This document shows positions 36,535 to 50,015 of a stretch of DNA of 64,000 nt, piece by piece. Source of the stretch: Methanoregula sp. (GTDB taxonomy: Archaea > Halobacteriota > Methanomicrobia > Methanomicrobiales > Methanospirillaceae); contig CP112999.1 in the NCBI GenBank assembly GCA_026625165.1, positions 620,001 to 684,000 of the forward strand. Direction: 5' to 3'. The notes beneath the pieces are model-generated. The model saw nothing but the letters and a program-made list of their open reading frames with translations. It did not search any database and was not told the origin of the DNA. Numbering within the stretch: position 1 is the first letter of the stretch; the number at the start of each line of letters is the position of its first letter. The position numbers and the translations under genes are program-made.

Positions 36535-38420
36535 TTGTACAATCCCTTGCCCGGTATTATGATATTCTTGCCGGGGATCCCTCCGTGAAAATCCCGAAAA
36601 CCGGTTACAGCCCGGCAAAAATTTTATTCGCTCTGGTAATTTCGAAGGATGGTGATCTTACCAACATCATTGATCTCAGGAGCGATGGAAAGAAAAAGCA
36701 ACCGAAGATGATGGAAGTCCCGTACCAGAAATCCCGGGCAGTCTCGATTATCCCGTATTTTGCATGTGATAATGCAAAGTATATATTCGGCCTCGAGAAG
36801 GTAAAAGAAGATCCGCGAAAGGGTTTTTCTTCAGAGGAATTCCTTTCAGTTCTGGAAGAAAAGGAAAAAGAAAAGATCGTGATAACGAAACGTTCCCGGG
36901 AATGTTTCGAGCAATTCAGGAGATTACATCATTCGCTCCTCGACTCTGTGCCGGATGCCGAAGTTCGATCGTTCCTTACATTCCTTGATACCTGGATCCC
37001 GGAAAATTCCCTGAAATATCCCAAGTTTTCCGAATACAAGGAGGAGTTGCTTGCCGGTGGTTTTTTTGTATTTGATGTGGGGGGTATGTATATTCATCAG
37101 AATCCGATCATCCGCCAGATATGGGATTCAAATTACGAAAGCTCTTCGGAAGAAGGATCAGAGATTGCTCAGTGTCTGGTCAGCGGCAGAAAGGAAAAGA
37201 TTGCAACGACGCACCAGAAGATCAAAGGGGTATATGATGCTCAACCTGCAGGTGCATCTCTTGTTAGTTTCAACAATGATGCATTTTGGTCATATGGAAA
37301 CAACGAAAAAAAGCGATTTTATAATGCCCCGATTAGCGAATCAGCGATGTTCAAGTACACAACAGCGCTGAATTACCTTCTTGAACGTGAGAGTGAGAAC
37401 AGGGTCCAAATCGGCGATACTTCAACCGTGTTCTGGGCCGAGACCACCAAAAAGACCTGTGAGAATCTTGCCCATTTCCTCATTGATCCTGTTGAGGAGC
37501 CGGAAGATACCGGTGGAGATGATATCCAAGCAGAAGGAAAGAAACAGGATCTCCAGGCCCGCCAGCTTGTCAGCGATATTCTCCAGAAAGTCAGGAGCGG
37601 GAAGCATCTGGAGGAAAAAGATCTTGGCGTGGATCCTGATAAGACGAATTTCTATATTCTCGGACTGGCACCGAACAACGCCCGGCTTGCCGTCCGTTTC
37701 TGGCATGAGGACAGTTTCGGAAATTTCATCACCCGGGTTGCACGCCATCATCTCGATATGGAGATCGAACGGGATGATCACGGGCCGCAATATATCTCCG
37801 TGTACCGTTTGTTGAAAGAGACTATTCCCAAGAATTCCAGCGACAAGGCAGCATCCCCCCTTCTCGGGGGACTTCTCATGCGTTCGATCCTTGAGAACAC
37901 CCCATACCCTGTACCGATGTACAATGCGATCCTGAACCGGGTGAAAGTCGAACGTTCGATCAATTATGCCCGGGCCGGTTTCATCAAAGCCTGCCTGATC
38001 CGCCTTGCACGAACCAGAGGAAAACATGAAGAGGATATGATTACCGTGAGTCTGAACGAAGAAAGCCAGAATGTCCCGTACCGTCTTGGAAGATTGTTTG
38101 CGGTACTGGAAAAGACGCAGAGCGATACGAACAGGGAGATGAAGAGTACCATCAACAGCAAGTACTTCAGCAGTGCATCGACAACGCCGGCAGTCGTGTT
38201 CCCGGTCCTGCTGAAACTTGCCCAGCACCACATTGCTAAATCGGACTGGGGATTCAAGTCAAACCAGTGGATTGAGGATGTCCTGATGGGAGTCGATGCC
38301 TTCCCGGCATATCTGAACCTTGAGGAACAGGGGATGTTCATGCTCGGGTACTATCACCAGAGAAAAGCGTTTTTCAAAAAGAAAGAAAGCAGCGAGGAGA
38401 AAAAGGAGGTTAAACCATGA
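36531..38420 (+). CDS. cas8c: CRISPR-associated protein Cas8c (Csd1), Cascade large subunit
   Basis: The 629-residue Csd1-type protein is the large Cascade subunit that recognises the PAM and, through its C-terminal part, supplies the small-subunit function. Landmarks are IVQSLARYYDILAGDP at the start, GASLVSFNNDAFWSYG near residue 240, and the ILGLAPNNARLAVRFW segment near 378, all typical of Csd1. The GTG start overlaps the cas5 stop; the stop overlaps cas7. Confidence 0.94.
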   Translation: MIVQSLARYYDILAGDPSVKIPKTGYSPAKILFALVISKDGDLTNIIDLRSDGKKKQPKMMEVPYQKSRAVSIIPYFACDNAKYIFGLEKVKEDPRKGFSSEEFLSVLEEKEKEKIVITKRSRECFEQFRRLHHSLLDSVPDAEVRSFLTFLDTWIPENSLKYPKFSEYKEELLAGGFFVFDVGGMYIHQNPIIRQIWDSNYESSSEEGSEIAQCLVSGRKEKIATTHQKIKGVYDAQPAGASLVSFNNDAFWSYGNNEKKRFYNAPISESAMFKYTTALNYLLERESENRVQIGDTSTVFWAETTKKTCENLAHFLIDPVEEPEDTGGDDIQAEGKKQDLQARQLVSDILQKVRSGKHLEEKDLGVDPDKTNFYILGLAPNNARLAVRFWHEDSFGNFITRVARHHLDMEIERDDHGPQYISVYRLLKETIPKNSSDKAASPLLGGLLMRSILENTPYPVPMYNAILNRVKVERSINYARAGFIKACLIRLARTRGKHEEDMITVSLNEESQNVPYRLGRLFAVLEKTQSDTNREMKSTINSKYFSSASTTPAVVFPVLLKLAQHHIAKSDWGFKSNQWIEDVLMGVDAFPAYLNLEEQGMFMLGYYHQRKAFFKKKESSEEKKEVKP

Positions 38421-39268
38421 GCGAAGCAATCAAGAACCGGTATGAATTCGTATTGTTATTTGATGTCGAGAACGGGAACCCGAATGGCGATCCCGATATG
38501 GGAAACATGCCTCGGGTCGATCCCCAGACCGGATACGGTATCGTGACAGATGTCTGTCTCAAGCGGAAGATCCGGGACTATGTCGATATGGTGAGAGAGG
38601 GTAAAGAGGGGTATGATATTTACGTAAAGGAAGGTGTTGTGCTTAACGAGCAGCACACGAAAGCGTATGCCGCCCTCGGGAGGAAGCCGGACTCAAAGAA
38701 ACCCAAGGATGACGAACTGACAAAATTCATGTGCAAGAATTTCTTTGATATCCGTGCATTCGGTGCTGTCATGGCGCTTGAAGTGAACTGCGGTCAGGTA
38801 CGAGGGCCGGTCCAGCTCACATTCGCCCGGAGCCAGGATCCGATCTTCCAGCAGGAAGTGACGATTACCCGGCAGGCTGTGGCGAATGCCAAGGATGCCG
38901 AGAAAGGCCAGACGATGGGAAAGAAACAGATAGTCCCGTACGGTCTGTACCGGGCAGAAGGGTACATCTCCGCACATCTCGCAAAGAAAACCACCGGCTT
39001 CTCTGAAGACGATCTCGCCCTTCTCTGGGACAGCCTCGTCAATATGTTCGAGCACGATCACTCGGCAGCCCGGGGAAAACTCTCTGCAAAGAAGCTGATT
39101 GTGTTCAAGCATGACAGCGAACTCGGATGCTGCCAGTCTCACGTCCTCTTCGACAAGGTCAAAGTCGAACGGCTCTCAACGGATCTGCCGCCACGCTCGT
39201 TCAAGGATTACAAGGTCACCATCTCTAAAGATGTACCGAAGGAAGTCGAAGTCATCGAAAAACTATGA
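38417..39268 (+). CDS. cas7: CRISPR-associated protein Cas7 (Csd2), Cascade backbone
   Basis: The 283-residue Csd2-type Cas7 polymerises along the crRNA spacer. It begins with the family pattern YEFVLLFDVENGNPNGDPD, then MPRVDPQTGYGIVTDVCLKR. FDIRAFGAVMA near residue 110 is also characteristic. It overlaps cas8c and cas4 by four bases each, keeping Cascade subunits under one translation-coupled unit. Confidence 0.95.
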   Translation: MSEAIKNRYEFVLLFDVENGNPNGDPDMGNMPRVDPQTGYGIVTDVCLKRKIRDYVDMVREGKEGYDIYVKEGVVLNEQHTKAYAALGRKPDSKKPKDDELTKFMCKNFFDIRAFGAVMALEVNCGQVRGPVQLTFARSQDPIFQQEVTITRQAVANAKDAEKGQTMGKKQIVPYGLYRAEGYISAHLAKKTTGFSEDDLALLWDSLVNMFEHDHSAARGKLSAKKLIVFKHDSELGCCQSHVLFDKVKVERLSTDLPPRSFKDYKVTISKDVPKEVEVIEKL

Positions 39269-39951
39269 GCGATAAACGCTATACCGATGACGAGCTGCTC
39301 TTGTTATCCGGTATCCAGCATTTTTGTTTCTGCAAAAGGCAGTGGGCGCTGATTCATGTCGAGCAGCAATGGCAGGACAACCTCCGCACGCAGGAGGGGC
39401 ATTTTGTCCACGAACGGGTCGATGATCCGTTCTTCAATGAGTCGCGGGGAGATGTTGTCATCTCCCGGGCATTTCCCCTTGTCTCGTATTCTCTCGGCCT
39501 GACCGGAATCGCCGATGTGATTGAGTACACCCGTTCCGATGCCGGTATCCCGATTCCGGATCATGACGGCCGGTGGCTGATGAAACCGGTGGAATACAAA
39601 CGCGGCAAGCCGAAGATCGATGAGCGCGACGAAGTCCAGCTCTGCGCACAGGTCATGTGCCTTGAGGAGATGTTCGGGATCCGGATCGATGAGGCGGATT
39701 TGTATTACAATGAGATCCGCCGGAGGCAGCACCTAAAAATTACCGAGGATTTACGAAGCCTCGTTGTATCACTGGCTGACGAGATGCACGAACTTTTCCG
39801 GAACGGTATCACACCGGAAGCCGAGACTGGGAAGAATTGTTCCTTATGTTCTTTAATCGATGTGTGCGTCCCGAAACTGACGAAGAAAAAGACCCCTGTC
39901 CGTAATTATATCGGGAGACACGTTCAGGAGGCTTGCGTCCATGACTCCTGA
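39265..39951 (+). CDS. cas4: CRISPR-associated exonuclease Cas4
   Basis: Cas4 trims prespacers and helps set PAM-correct orientation during spacer capture. The 228-residue RecB-type nuclease has the first cluster cysteine region in QHFCFCKRQW near residue 20, nuclease motif residues in KPVEYKRGKP near 112, and the C-terminal Fe-S cysteines CSLCSLIDVC near 193. It overlaps cas7 by four bases. A 54-base gap then separates it from cas1. Confidence 0.94.
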   Translation: MSDKRYTDDELLLLSGIQHFCFCKRQWALIHVEQQWQDNLRTQEGHFVHERVDDPFFNESRGDVVISRAFPLVSYSLGLTGIADVIEYTRSDAGIPIPDHDGRWLMKPVEYKRGKPKIDERDEVQLCAQVMCLEEMFGIRIDEADLYYNEIRRRQHLKITEDLRSLVVSLADEMHELFRNGITPEAETGKNCSLCSLIDVCVPKLTKKKTPVRNYIGRHVQEACVHDS

Positions 39952-40005
39952 AATTACCCTCTCATATTGGGGGCAACATCAAATTGTCCCCGGGATTTTT
40001 ACTTT

Positions 40006-41037
40006 ATGAGAAAATTGCTCAACACTCTCTACGTGACAACTCCTGAATCCTATCTTCACCGGGATGGCGAGAATGTTATAATCAAAGTCGGCAGTGAGGA
40101 GCGATTCCGGATTCCTGTCCATAACCTTGAAGGGATCGTTTGTTTCGGCTATATGAGTGCGAGTCCTCAACTTATGCGATTGTGCTCGGACAAAAATGTC
40201 GGGCTCTCATTCCTCACGCCGTATGGAAAGTTTCTTGGGCGAGTGAATGGCCGGGTCAAGGGCAATGTCCTTTTACGACGAACCCAATATCGTATCGCGG
40301 ATAATATCGAGGAGTCACTGGATATCGCAAAATGTTTCATCGCGGGAAAGATAGTCAATTGTCGGATTGTTCTTGGACGGAGTATCCGTGACCATGGTGA
40401 AGTGATAGGATACGAAAAGATCCGGTGTGCTGATAATCTCCTCATTGAGAACCTGATGAAGATAGATAGCTGCACGACACCCGACACACTCCGGGGCATC
40501 GAAGGAAACTGTGCGAAATTCTATTTTGATGTTCTGGACGAGCTGATCCTCAAACAGAAAAATGACTTCTTTATTCGCGAACGGAACCGGCGACCTCCCC
40601 GTGACAACATGAATTCCCTGTTATCTTTCCTTTACACCCTTCTTGCACATGATGTCGAATCGGCGCTAGAGACAGTGGGACTTGATCCGTATGTCGGATT
40701 CTTCCATACTGACCGGCCCGGGAGGGCAAGTCTCGCGCTCGATATGATGGAAGAACTCCGGCCGTTCATCGCGGACCGGCTCGCGCTCAACCTTGTGAAC
40801 CTGCAACAGGTATGCGGTGACGATTTCCTGAAAAAGGAAGGAGGCGGGATTCTCCTGACTGATAAGGGACGCAAATCCGTGCTTGCCGCATGGCAGAAGA
40901 GAAAACAGGACGAGATCACTCACCCGTACCTCGACGAGAAAATCCCGATCGGGCTCCTTCCCTATGTCCAGAGCCTGCTGATGGCGCGGTATTTGCGCGG
41001 TGATATCGACGGTTATCCGCCGTTCTTTATGAACTGA
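40006..41037 (+). CDS. cas1: CRISPR-associated integrase Cas1 (type I-C)
   Basis: Cas1 with Cas2 inserts new spacers at the leader-proximal repeat. The 343-residue protein begins MRKLLNTLYVTTPESYLHRD, the usual I-C start, which is why the ATG at 40006 is preferred to the TTG at 39967. The catalytic Glu lies in the RGIEGNCAKFYF segment near residue 165, and the metal-binding His and Asp around FFHTDRPGRASLALDMMEE near 240-255. The ribosome site is weak, unlike for cas2. Confidence 0.95.
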   Translation: MRKLLNTLYVTTPESYLHRDGENVIIKVGSEERFRIPVHNLEGIVCFGYMSASPQLMRLCSDKNVGLSFLTPYGKFLGRVNGRVKGNVLLRRTQYRIADNIEESLDIAKCFIAGKIVNCRIVLGRSIRDHGEVIGYEKIRCADNLLIENLMKIDSCTTPDTLRGIEGNCAKFYFDVLDELILKQKNDFFIRERNRRPPRDNMNSLLSFLYTLLAHDVESALETVGLDPYVGFFHTDRPGRASLALDMMEELRPFIADRLALNLVNLQQVCGDDFLKKEGGGILLTDKGRKSVLAAWQKRKQDEITHPYLDEKIPIGLLPYVQSLLMARYLRGDIDGYPPFFMN

Positions 41038-41047
41038 GGTGTTGAAT

Positions 41048-41338
41048 ATGATGGTCCTGGTTACCTATGATGTAAATACGGAAACGCCGGAGGGAAGGCG
41101 AAGGCTCCGGCAGGTTGCACGCGAATGCGTAAATTACGGGCAAAGGGTTCAGAATTCCGTATTCGAATGTCTTGTCGATCCGGCACAGTTTGCAAAACTT
41201 AAACATTCCCTGAACAGTATTATGGATAAGGATCGGGACAGTATCCGGTTCTACTATCTGGGTGCGAATTGGCAGAACCGGGTCGAACATTTAGGTAACA
41301 AGACCGGATACGATCCTGAAGGATTATTAGTTGCGTGA
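41048..41338 (+). CDS. cas2: CRISPR-associated protein Cas2
   Basis: The 96-residue Cas2 has a ferredoxin-like fold and bridges two Cas1 dimers. It begins MMVLVTYDVNTETPEGRRRL with the conserved Asp after the first strand, and FECLVDPAQF near residue 40. The ATG at 41048 is chosen since GAGGTG at 41036-41041 gives six-base spacing; the TTG at 41042 and upstream starts fit worse. The CRISPR leader begins right after. Confidence 0.95.
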   Translation: MMVLVTYDVNTETPEGRRRLRQVARECVNYGQRVQNSVFECLVDPAQFAKLKHSLNSIMDKDRDSIRFYYLGANWQNRVEHLGNKTGYDPEGLLVA

Positions 41339-41568
41339 TTGCCGCGAACCTGAAGCAAACATCCTTTTCCCAAGACCTTCGCAGGAAAGATTGGATTATG
41401 CTATTTACATTTTATGCCGGATTCAACAAGTCTGGTGGTCACGGATCATTATCACGAAATATTCCTAGTTGGAAAAATTTTCCAATCCGGGTTCAAATTT
41501 TCATTTATTACGGGTTTGATGAATGATTATCCTTTAATTCTATGCGAACATTGATCTGATCATTTGCG
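41339..41568 (+). promoter_or_regulatory. CRISPR leader
   Basis: These 230 AT-rich bases lie between cas2 and the first repeat. They must hold the pre-crRNA promoter and the integration-recognition sequence. TATA-like candidates are TTTATTAC near 41505 and CTTTAATTC near 41532, the latter about 35 bases before the first repeat. A perfect palindrome is centred at 41477. No coding frame is credible. Confidence 0.75.
41469..41485. promoter_or_regulatory. 17-bp perfect palindrome in the CRISPR leader
   Basis: TTGGAAAAATTTTCCAA is perfectly self-complementary around its central A and ends 83 bases before the first repeat. It could bind a dimeric regulator or an architectural protein that bends the leader during spacer insertion. 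It could also form a weak hairpin ending cas2 transcription. Confidence 0.5.
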
Positions 41569-46839
<5,271 letters not shown>

Positions 46840-46875
46840 ATGGTTACTGATTTTTCGGTGTATTAATCAACCTTC

Positions 46876-46903
46876 GAGCGGCACATCCAAGAGAACAAGG
46901 ATT
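46876..46903. repeat. 28-bp direct repeat flanking hicBA, left copy (also a possible second degenerate CRISPR repeat)
   Basis: The sequence GAG-C-GGCACATCC...AAGGATT recurs at 47372-47399 with one C/T difference in 28. This left copy continues into GAAAT, so 46899-46908 equals the last ten bases of the CRISPR repeat (GGATTGAAAT). The 31-32-base stretch ending at 46908 also keeps GCAC near its start, and begins 69-70 bases after the previous degenerate repeat, in phase with the array. Confidence 0.8.
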
Positions 46904-46925
46904 GAAATAAATAAGGAGAAAACTG

Positions 46926-47159
46926 ATGAACTCGAAGCGCGTACACAATGGCATGAAGATCGTGGTTCAGCTGGTGCCGGAAGAAACGGGTGGATTCTCT
47001 GTTTTCGTTCCCGGCCTGCCCGGCTGCATGTCGCAGGGTGAGACCGAGGAGGAGGCTCTGGCAAATATGAAAGAACTGCTTCCGGAGTACCTCGAAGTCC
47101 ACACGGCTCGCAACGCCAAATTCCTGCCAAACACCCGCGAGCTCATGATCGAAGCATGA
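46926..47159 (+). CDS. hicB: HicB family antitoxin
   Basis: The 77-residue protein has the HicB fold: MKIVVQLVPEETGGFSVFVP then GLPGCMSQGETEEEALANMK, the usual strand-helix of the partial RNase H-like domain. It ends with a short tail rather than a full DNA-binding domain. The ATG at 46926 follows AGGAG. The gene precedes and overlaps hicA by four bases. Confidence 0.9.
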   Translation: MNSKRVHNGMKIVVQLVPEETGGFSVFVPGLPGCMSQGETEEEALANMKELLPEYLEVHTARNAKFLPNTRELMIEA

Positions 47160-47368
47160 GATTACCGGTGATCTCGGGGCGGGAGATGATCAAGGTCCTG
47201 CACCGGAAAGGGTGGATCGTTTCCCGTAAGACCAGACGGGGAAGCCACGTTATCATGCAGAAGGAGGGGGTTATTGATGAACTCAGTGTACCTCTCCATG
47301 ATGAGTTGAAACCCGGGATCGTCCATCGGTGCATTGCGATAGCGGGATTGACCGGGGACGACTTTTAA
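47156..47368 (+). CDS. hicA: HicA family mRNA interferase toxin
   Basis: The 70-residue double-stranded-RNA-binding-fold toxin has REMIKVLHRKGW near residue 9 and the catalytic-histidine segment RRGSHVIM near residue 27. It cleaves mRNA when free of HicB. The stop lies three bases before the right copy of the 28-bp repeat, so the two genes fill the interval between the repeats. Confidence 0.92.
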   Translation: MRLPVISGREMIKVLHRKGWIVSRKTRRGSHVIMQKEGVIDELSVPLHDELKPGIVHRCIAIAGLTGDDF

Positions 47369-47371
47369 TTT

Positions 47372-47399
47372 GAGTGGCACATCCAAGAGAACAAGGATT
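47372..47399. repeat. 28-bp direct repeat flanking hicBA, right copy
   Basis: GAG-T-GGCACATCC...AAGGATT matches 46876-46903 at 27 of 28 positions. It fills the space between the hicA stop and the stop codon of the convergent YkgJ-type gene. The CRISPR-like GAAAT extension seen at the left copy is absent here. Confidence 0.8.
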
Positions 47400-47401
47400 C
47401 C

Positions 47402-47872
47402 TTATTGGATCCGGTACCCCTTTCCCTCTAGGAATTCCTTCAGCCGATCTTCTGCATCCGGATCAGTCGCAGGGATACCCCGCATGGCCTCATCGTATGC
47501 CTCCCATAGCCCGGGATCTTCCGAATGGAGCGCGAACGTTCCGGTGATCGTCCCGATCTGTTCGTCTGGCCCGGAAAAGACCCGCATCACCACGCACCGG
47601 AATGACTTGCACTGGGCGGGGCTGTGGCAGTGGATGGTGCATCGTGTGAAATCGCCATCTGGCCGGAGAAACCGGCAGGCGGTGGGGTGCTTGTCGATCC
47701 ATGCATGATCTGAAAAGAGGTGCCGCTTATCCCCGTCAACTTCAGCGGTGAATGGTGTCCCTGTCGAAACAGAGCAGCACTTAAATCCAAATGGGCTGAT
47801 CTGCTTCTCGATTACGATGTAATCGCCAATGTGCATACAGCATGACCCGCACTGCCGGCAATGGAATGTCAT
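47402..47872 (-). CDS. YkgJ family cysteine-cluster protein (copy 1)
   Basis: The 156-residue protein begins MTFHCRQCGSCCMHIG, the CxxCxxCC pattern of the YkgJ/UPF0153 family, and later has CRFL, CTIHCHSP and CKSFRC. These cysteines probably bind zinc or an Fe-S cluster; the function is unknown. The ATG at 47872 aligns with the conserved start and overlaps an upstream short frame by four bases. It is a paralogue of the gene at 48154-48636. Confidence 0.85.
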   Translation of the reverse strand: MTFHCRQCGSCCMHIGDYIVIEKQISPFGFKCCSVSTGTPFTAEVDGDKRHLFSDHAWIDKHPTACRFLRPDGDFTRCTIHCHSPAQCKSFRCVVMRVFSGPDEQIGTITGTFALHSEDPGLWEAYDEAMRGIPATDPDAEDRLKEFLEGKGYRIQ

Positions 47873-48087
47873 GTTCGCCCTTTCTCCCTGTCCCACTCAG
47901 GTGTCTCGCAGCTTCGCATCCGATACAGCACCATCGGGCTCATCTCATTATATTCGTCTGGCGCAGTGCTTGGGATCGCGTTGTCCCCACCAACAATATC
48001 CGCCACGGGGTCGCAACGGGGGCCGGTTCCCCCGTTAGCACAGCGGGTAGCATAGTCAGGGAAATTCCCGTGTCGGGTGGTCCTCAT
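47869..48087 (-). CDS. small hypothetical protein, possibly leaderless, coupled to YkgJ copy 1
   Basis: The 72-residue frame ends in a four-base overlap with the YkgJ ATG. Its ATG at 48087 lies about 28 bases after a TATA-like TCTTTAATAC on the minus strand (48111-48120), the spacing of a leaderless archaeal transcript. The C-terminal half (TAPDEYNEMSPMVLYRMRSC...) looks protein-like. I do not recognise it; it may instead be untranslated leader. Confidence 0.4.
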   Translation of the reverse strand: MRTTRHGNFPDYATRCANGGTGPRCDPVADIVGGDNAIPSTAPDEYNEMSPMVLYRMRSCETPEWDREKGRT

Positions 48088-48153
48088 TCACAGGAATATG
48101 GAAAAGCCCGGTATTAAAGAAGGACTGTCTGGTTCAAACGGGTGTTGTAAGGT

Positions 48154-48636
48154 TCACGTCCGCACCGCGTAACCGGCCTTGGAGAGGATGCGGATCATCT
48201 CGTCCTGCCATACGGCATCGTTCTCTATGGGGAGTGGATCGATGCACGTTTCCCAGAGCCGGGTGAGCAGCGGGTCTTCTGAGACAAGTGTCCGAATAAA
48301 CATGACCCTGCCCACCCGCCTGCCCCGCCAATCGAGGATGAGCAGGCGCCAGCAGGAAAAGTCACGGCAGATCTCCGGGCGGGTTCTGTGGATGGTGCAG
48401 TACCCTTTTTTGTCTGCCGGGCTTACCCGGAAAAACGGACATGCTTCCGGTTCGCGATCAAAGATGCTTGTATCAGAAAAAAGGGCAATCTTATCGTTGT
48501 CGATAACGACTTCGTTCTCCTCGCCCGTGTACTGGTTTGCCAGCAGGAATGCGTAGTTGCCGTGCTCTTCTTTTATCCGGTGGACAAGCCCGAGGTGGCT
48601 GCAGCACTCCCCGCACTGGACGCATTCGAATGCCAG
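48154..48636 (-). CDS. YkgJ family cysteine-cluster protein (copy 2), no AUG/GUG/UUG start
   Basis: A 160-codon frame encodes LAFECVQCGECCSHLG, then CPFFRVSP, CTIHRTRPEICRDFSC and a C-terminal helix ending SKAGYAVRT. It aligns with copy 1 so that CTG at 48636 falls exactly where copy 1 has its ATG. Upstream in frame there is only a stop, no usual start. AGGAGG lies ten bases before the CTG. An out-of-frame ATG at 48658 would need a one-base shift to join. It is either a CUG-initiated gene or one with a damaged start. Confidence 0.7.
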   Translation of the reverse strand: MAFECVQCGECCSHLGLVHRIKEEHGNYAFLLANQYTGEENEVVIDNDKIALFSDTSIFDREPEACPFFRVSPADKKGYCTIHRTRPEICRDFSCWRLLILDWRGRRVGRVMFIRTLVSEDPLLTRLWETCIDPLPIENDAVWQDEMIRILSKAGYAVRT

Positions 48637-48845
48637 ATGACTCCTGCCTCCTGTTCATCGTAACTGGTGCGCTGATCGCTTTTAACACATCCGCAGGATA
48701 ATGGTATTTCCTGCCGTTTTTGAGTTTTTTTTGGCGGAGGGATTCTTATGTATAATTGTACTGACAGTGGGTCAGCCGCACTCATTTTCACCCCCCTCCA
48801 GCTCAATGCTTAAACGCTCCGGCGGACAATGTTGTGGTCGCAGAC

Positions 48846-49316
48846 ATGGACGAGATCACCATCGTTGACATTCCGGACCAGAGGGTCCTTGGCATAACAA
48901 GGAAAGGAAACTACACACTGATTCCGGAACTCCTGATGAAAGTGTACGAATTTGCTGTATTCAACAAGGTCACGATTGCCGGCCCGCCGGTCTTTGTCTG
49001 CCATGAGACATCACCGGAATCCGTTAAAGAGGCAAACGAGAAGGGAACGGCAATCATCGAAATTGCGTGGCCGGTTGCCGGCAACGCAAAAGGGAACCGG
49101 GAGGTCCGGCTCTATGACCTTCCCGGAAAAAAGATGGCTCAAAGGATTCACCGTGGGCCATACGAGGCATGCGAACCGACGTATCTTTCGCTCTTTGCCT
49201 GGATTTTTAAAAAGGGCCTGACGATCGCCGGGCCAATCCGCGAGGTGTATCCAAACGATCCGCGGGAGGTAAAACCAGAAGAGGTCATCACCGAGATCTA
49301 CGTGCCGGTAAAATGA
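48846..49316 (+). CDS. GyrI-like / AraC effector-binding domain protein
   Basis: The 156-residue stand-alone domain has the two-fold SHS2-type pattern: ITIVDIPDQRVLGITRKGNY at the start, AGPPVFVCHE near residue 47, and the mirrored KKMAQRIHRGPYEACEPTY near 98 followed by AGPIREVYPNDPREV. Such domains bind small hydrophobic ligands or act as esterase-like sinks. No DNA-binding part is attached. The ATG at 48846 matches the fold start; the GTG at 48834 is an alternative. Confidence 0.85.
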   Translation: MDEITIVDIPDQRVLGITRKGNYTLIPELLMKVYEFAVFNKVTIAGPPVFVCHETSPESVKEANEKGTAIIEIAWPVAGNAKGNREVRLYDLPGKKMAQRIHRGPYEACEPTYLSLFAWIFKKGLTIAGPIREVYPNDPREVKPEEVITEIYVPVK

Positions 49317-49357
49317 TCGGGACTCACACCGGCCAACCCGATAACGGAAATGTTCCA

Positions 49358-49385
49358 TTTTTTTGGTGTTGATACCAACAAAAAA
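49358..49385. terminator. bidirectional terminator hairpin
   Basis: A T7 run with GGT pairs with ACCAACAAAAAA across GTTGAT, giving a stem with a T-run on both strands. It lies between the convergent genes at 48846 and 49485 and probably ends both transcripts. Confidence 0.5.
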
Positions 49386-49484
49386 TCATCCATCCCGATA
49401 GAAATCCCAATTCTTATCTTAATAATACCGGATTGGAAGCGCTTACTCCTGAAAATGTCGCAGTGTGAAAAAAAGTGGAAGGAT

Positions 49485-49898
49485 TTATGCAAAGATGGAG
49501 AAGTCGTTCTTGATCCCGATCGCTTCGATGATCGGCTTCATAGTCGCTTCTGAGACTTTGAACTTGTCCATGTACATCTGGAGGATCTTCTGCTCGCTTC
49601 CGGCAAGGACGCCGTCTGCCATTGCAAGGTCGCAGAGGACTGCAAGCGTTGCTACTTTCTGCTTCTCGTCAAGGCAGGCTGCAACAAGGTCAATGACACC
49701 CGGGAAAGGATTTTGTCTCATGACCGCGATCGCGGTGTCGACGGCTTTCTTGTCGCCCCGGACGATCTTTGCAAGGTCGCCCATTTCGGTCTCATCAATA
49801 ACGCCGTCTGCGGCGACAACGGTCAGTGCCGAGAGCACGAGCGCGGATTTCGGGGTCAGCTGTGCAGGTTTTCCGGTTAATTTGTCAAAAATTCCCAT
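49485..49898 (-). CDS. TerB-like helical protein
   Basis: The 137-residue all-helical protein has acidic repeats like those of the tellurite-resistance TerB fold: VVAADGVIDETEMGDL near residue 30 and LAMADGVLAGSEQKIL near 90, both with the xADGxx(D/E)xE metal-binding look. TerB domains are cytoplasmic and often link to stress or surveillance systems; the role here is unknown. The ATG at 49898 follows AGGTGA; the GTG at 49907 is less likely. Confidence 0.78.
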   Translation of the reverse strand: MGIFDKLTGKPAQLTPKSALVLSALTVVAADGVIDETEMGDLAKIVRGDKKAVDTAIAVMRQNPFPGVIDLVAACLDEKQKVATLAVLCDLAMADGVLAGSEQKILQMYMDKFKVSEATMKPIIEAIGIKNDFSIFA

Positions 49899-50015
49899 AT
49901 GTTTCACCTGGTTTTCCCGTCATAGTTGGATGTAATGGGACATCACCTTTTCGGGTATGGGGAAAAATTGTTATTATCCTGTTTCCGGGTCCAGAAACGA
50001 TAAAAGAAAAAATAT

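Noticed and set aside
47990-48150. Possible tRNA-like segments (GGTAGCATAGTC, GGTTCAAACGG)
   Set aside because: No acceptor, anticodon and T-arm pairing could be assembled in the right order.
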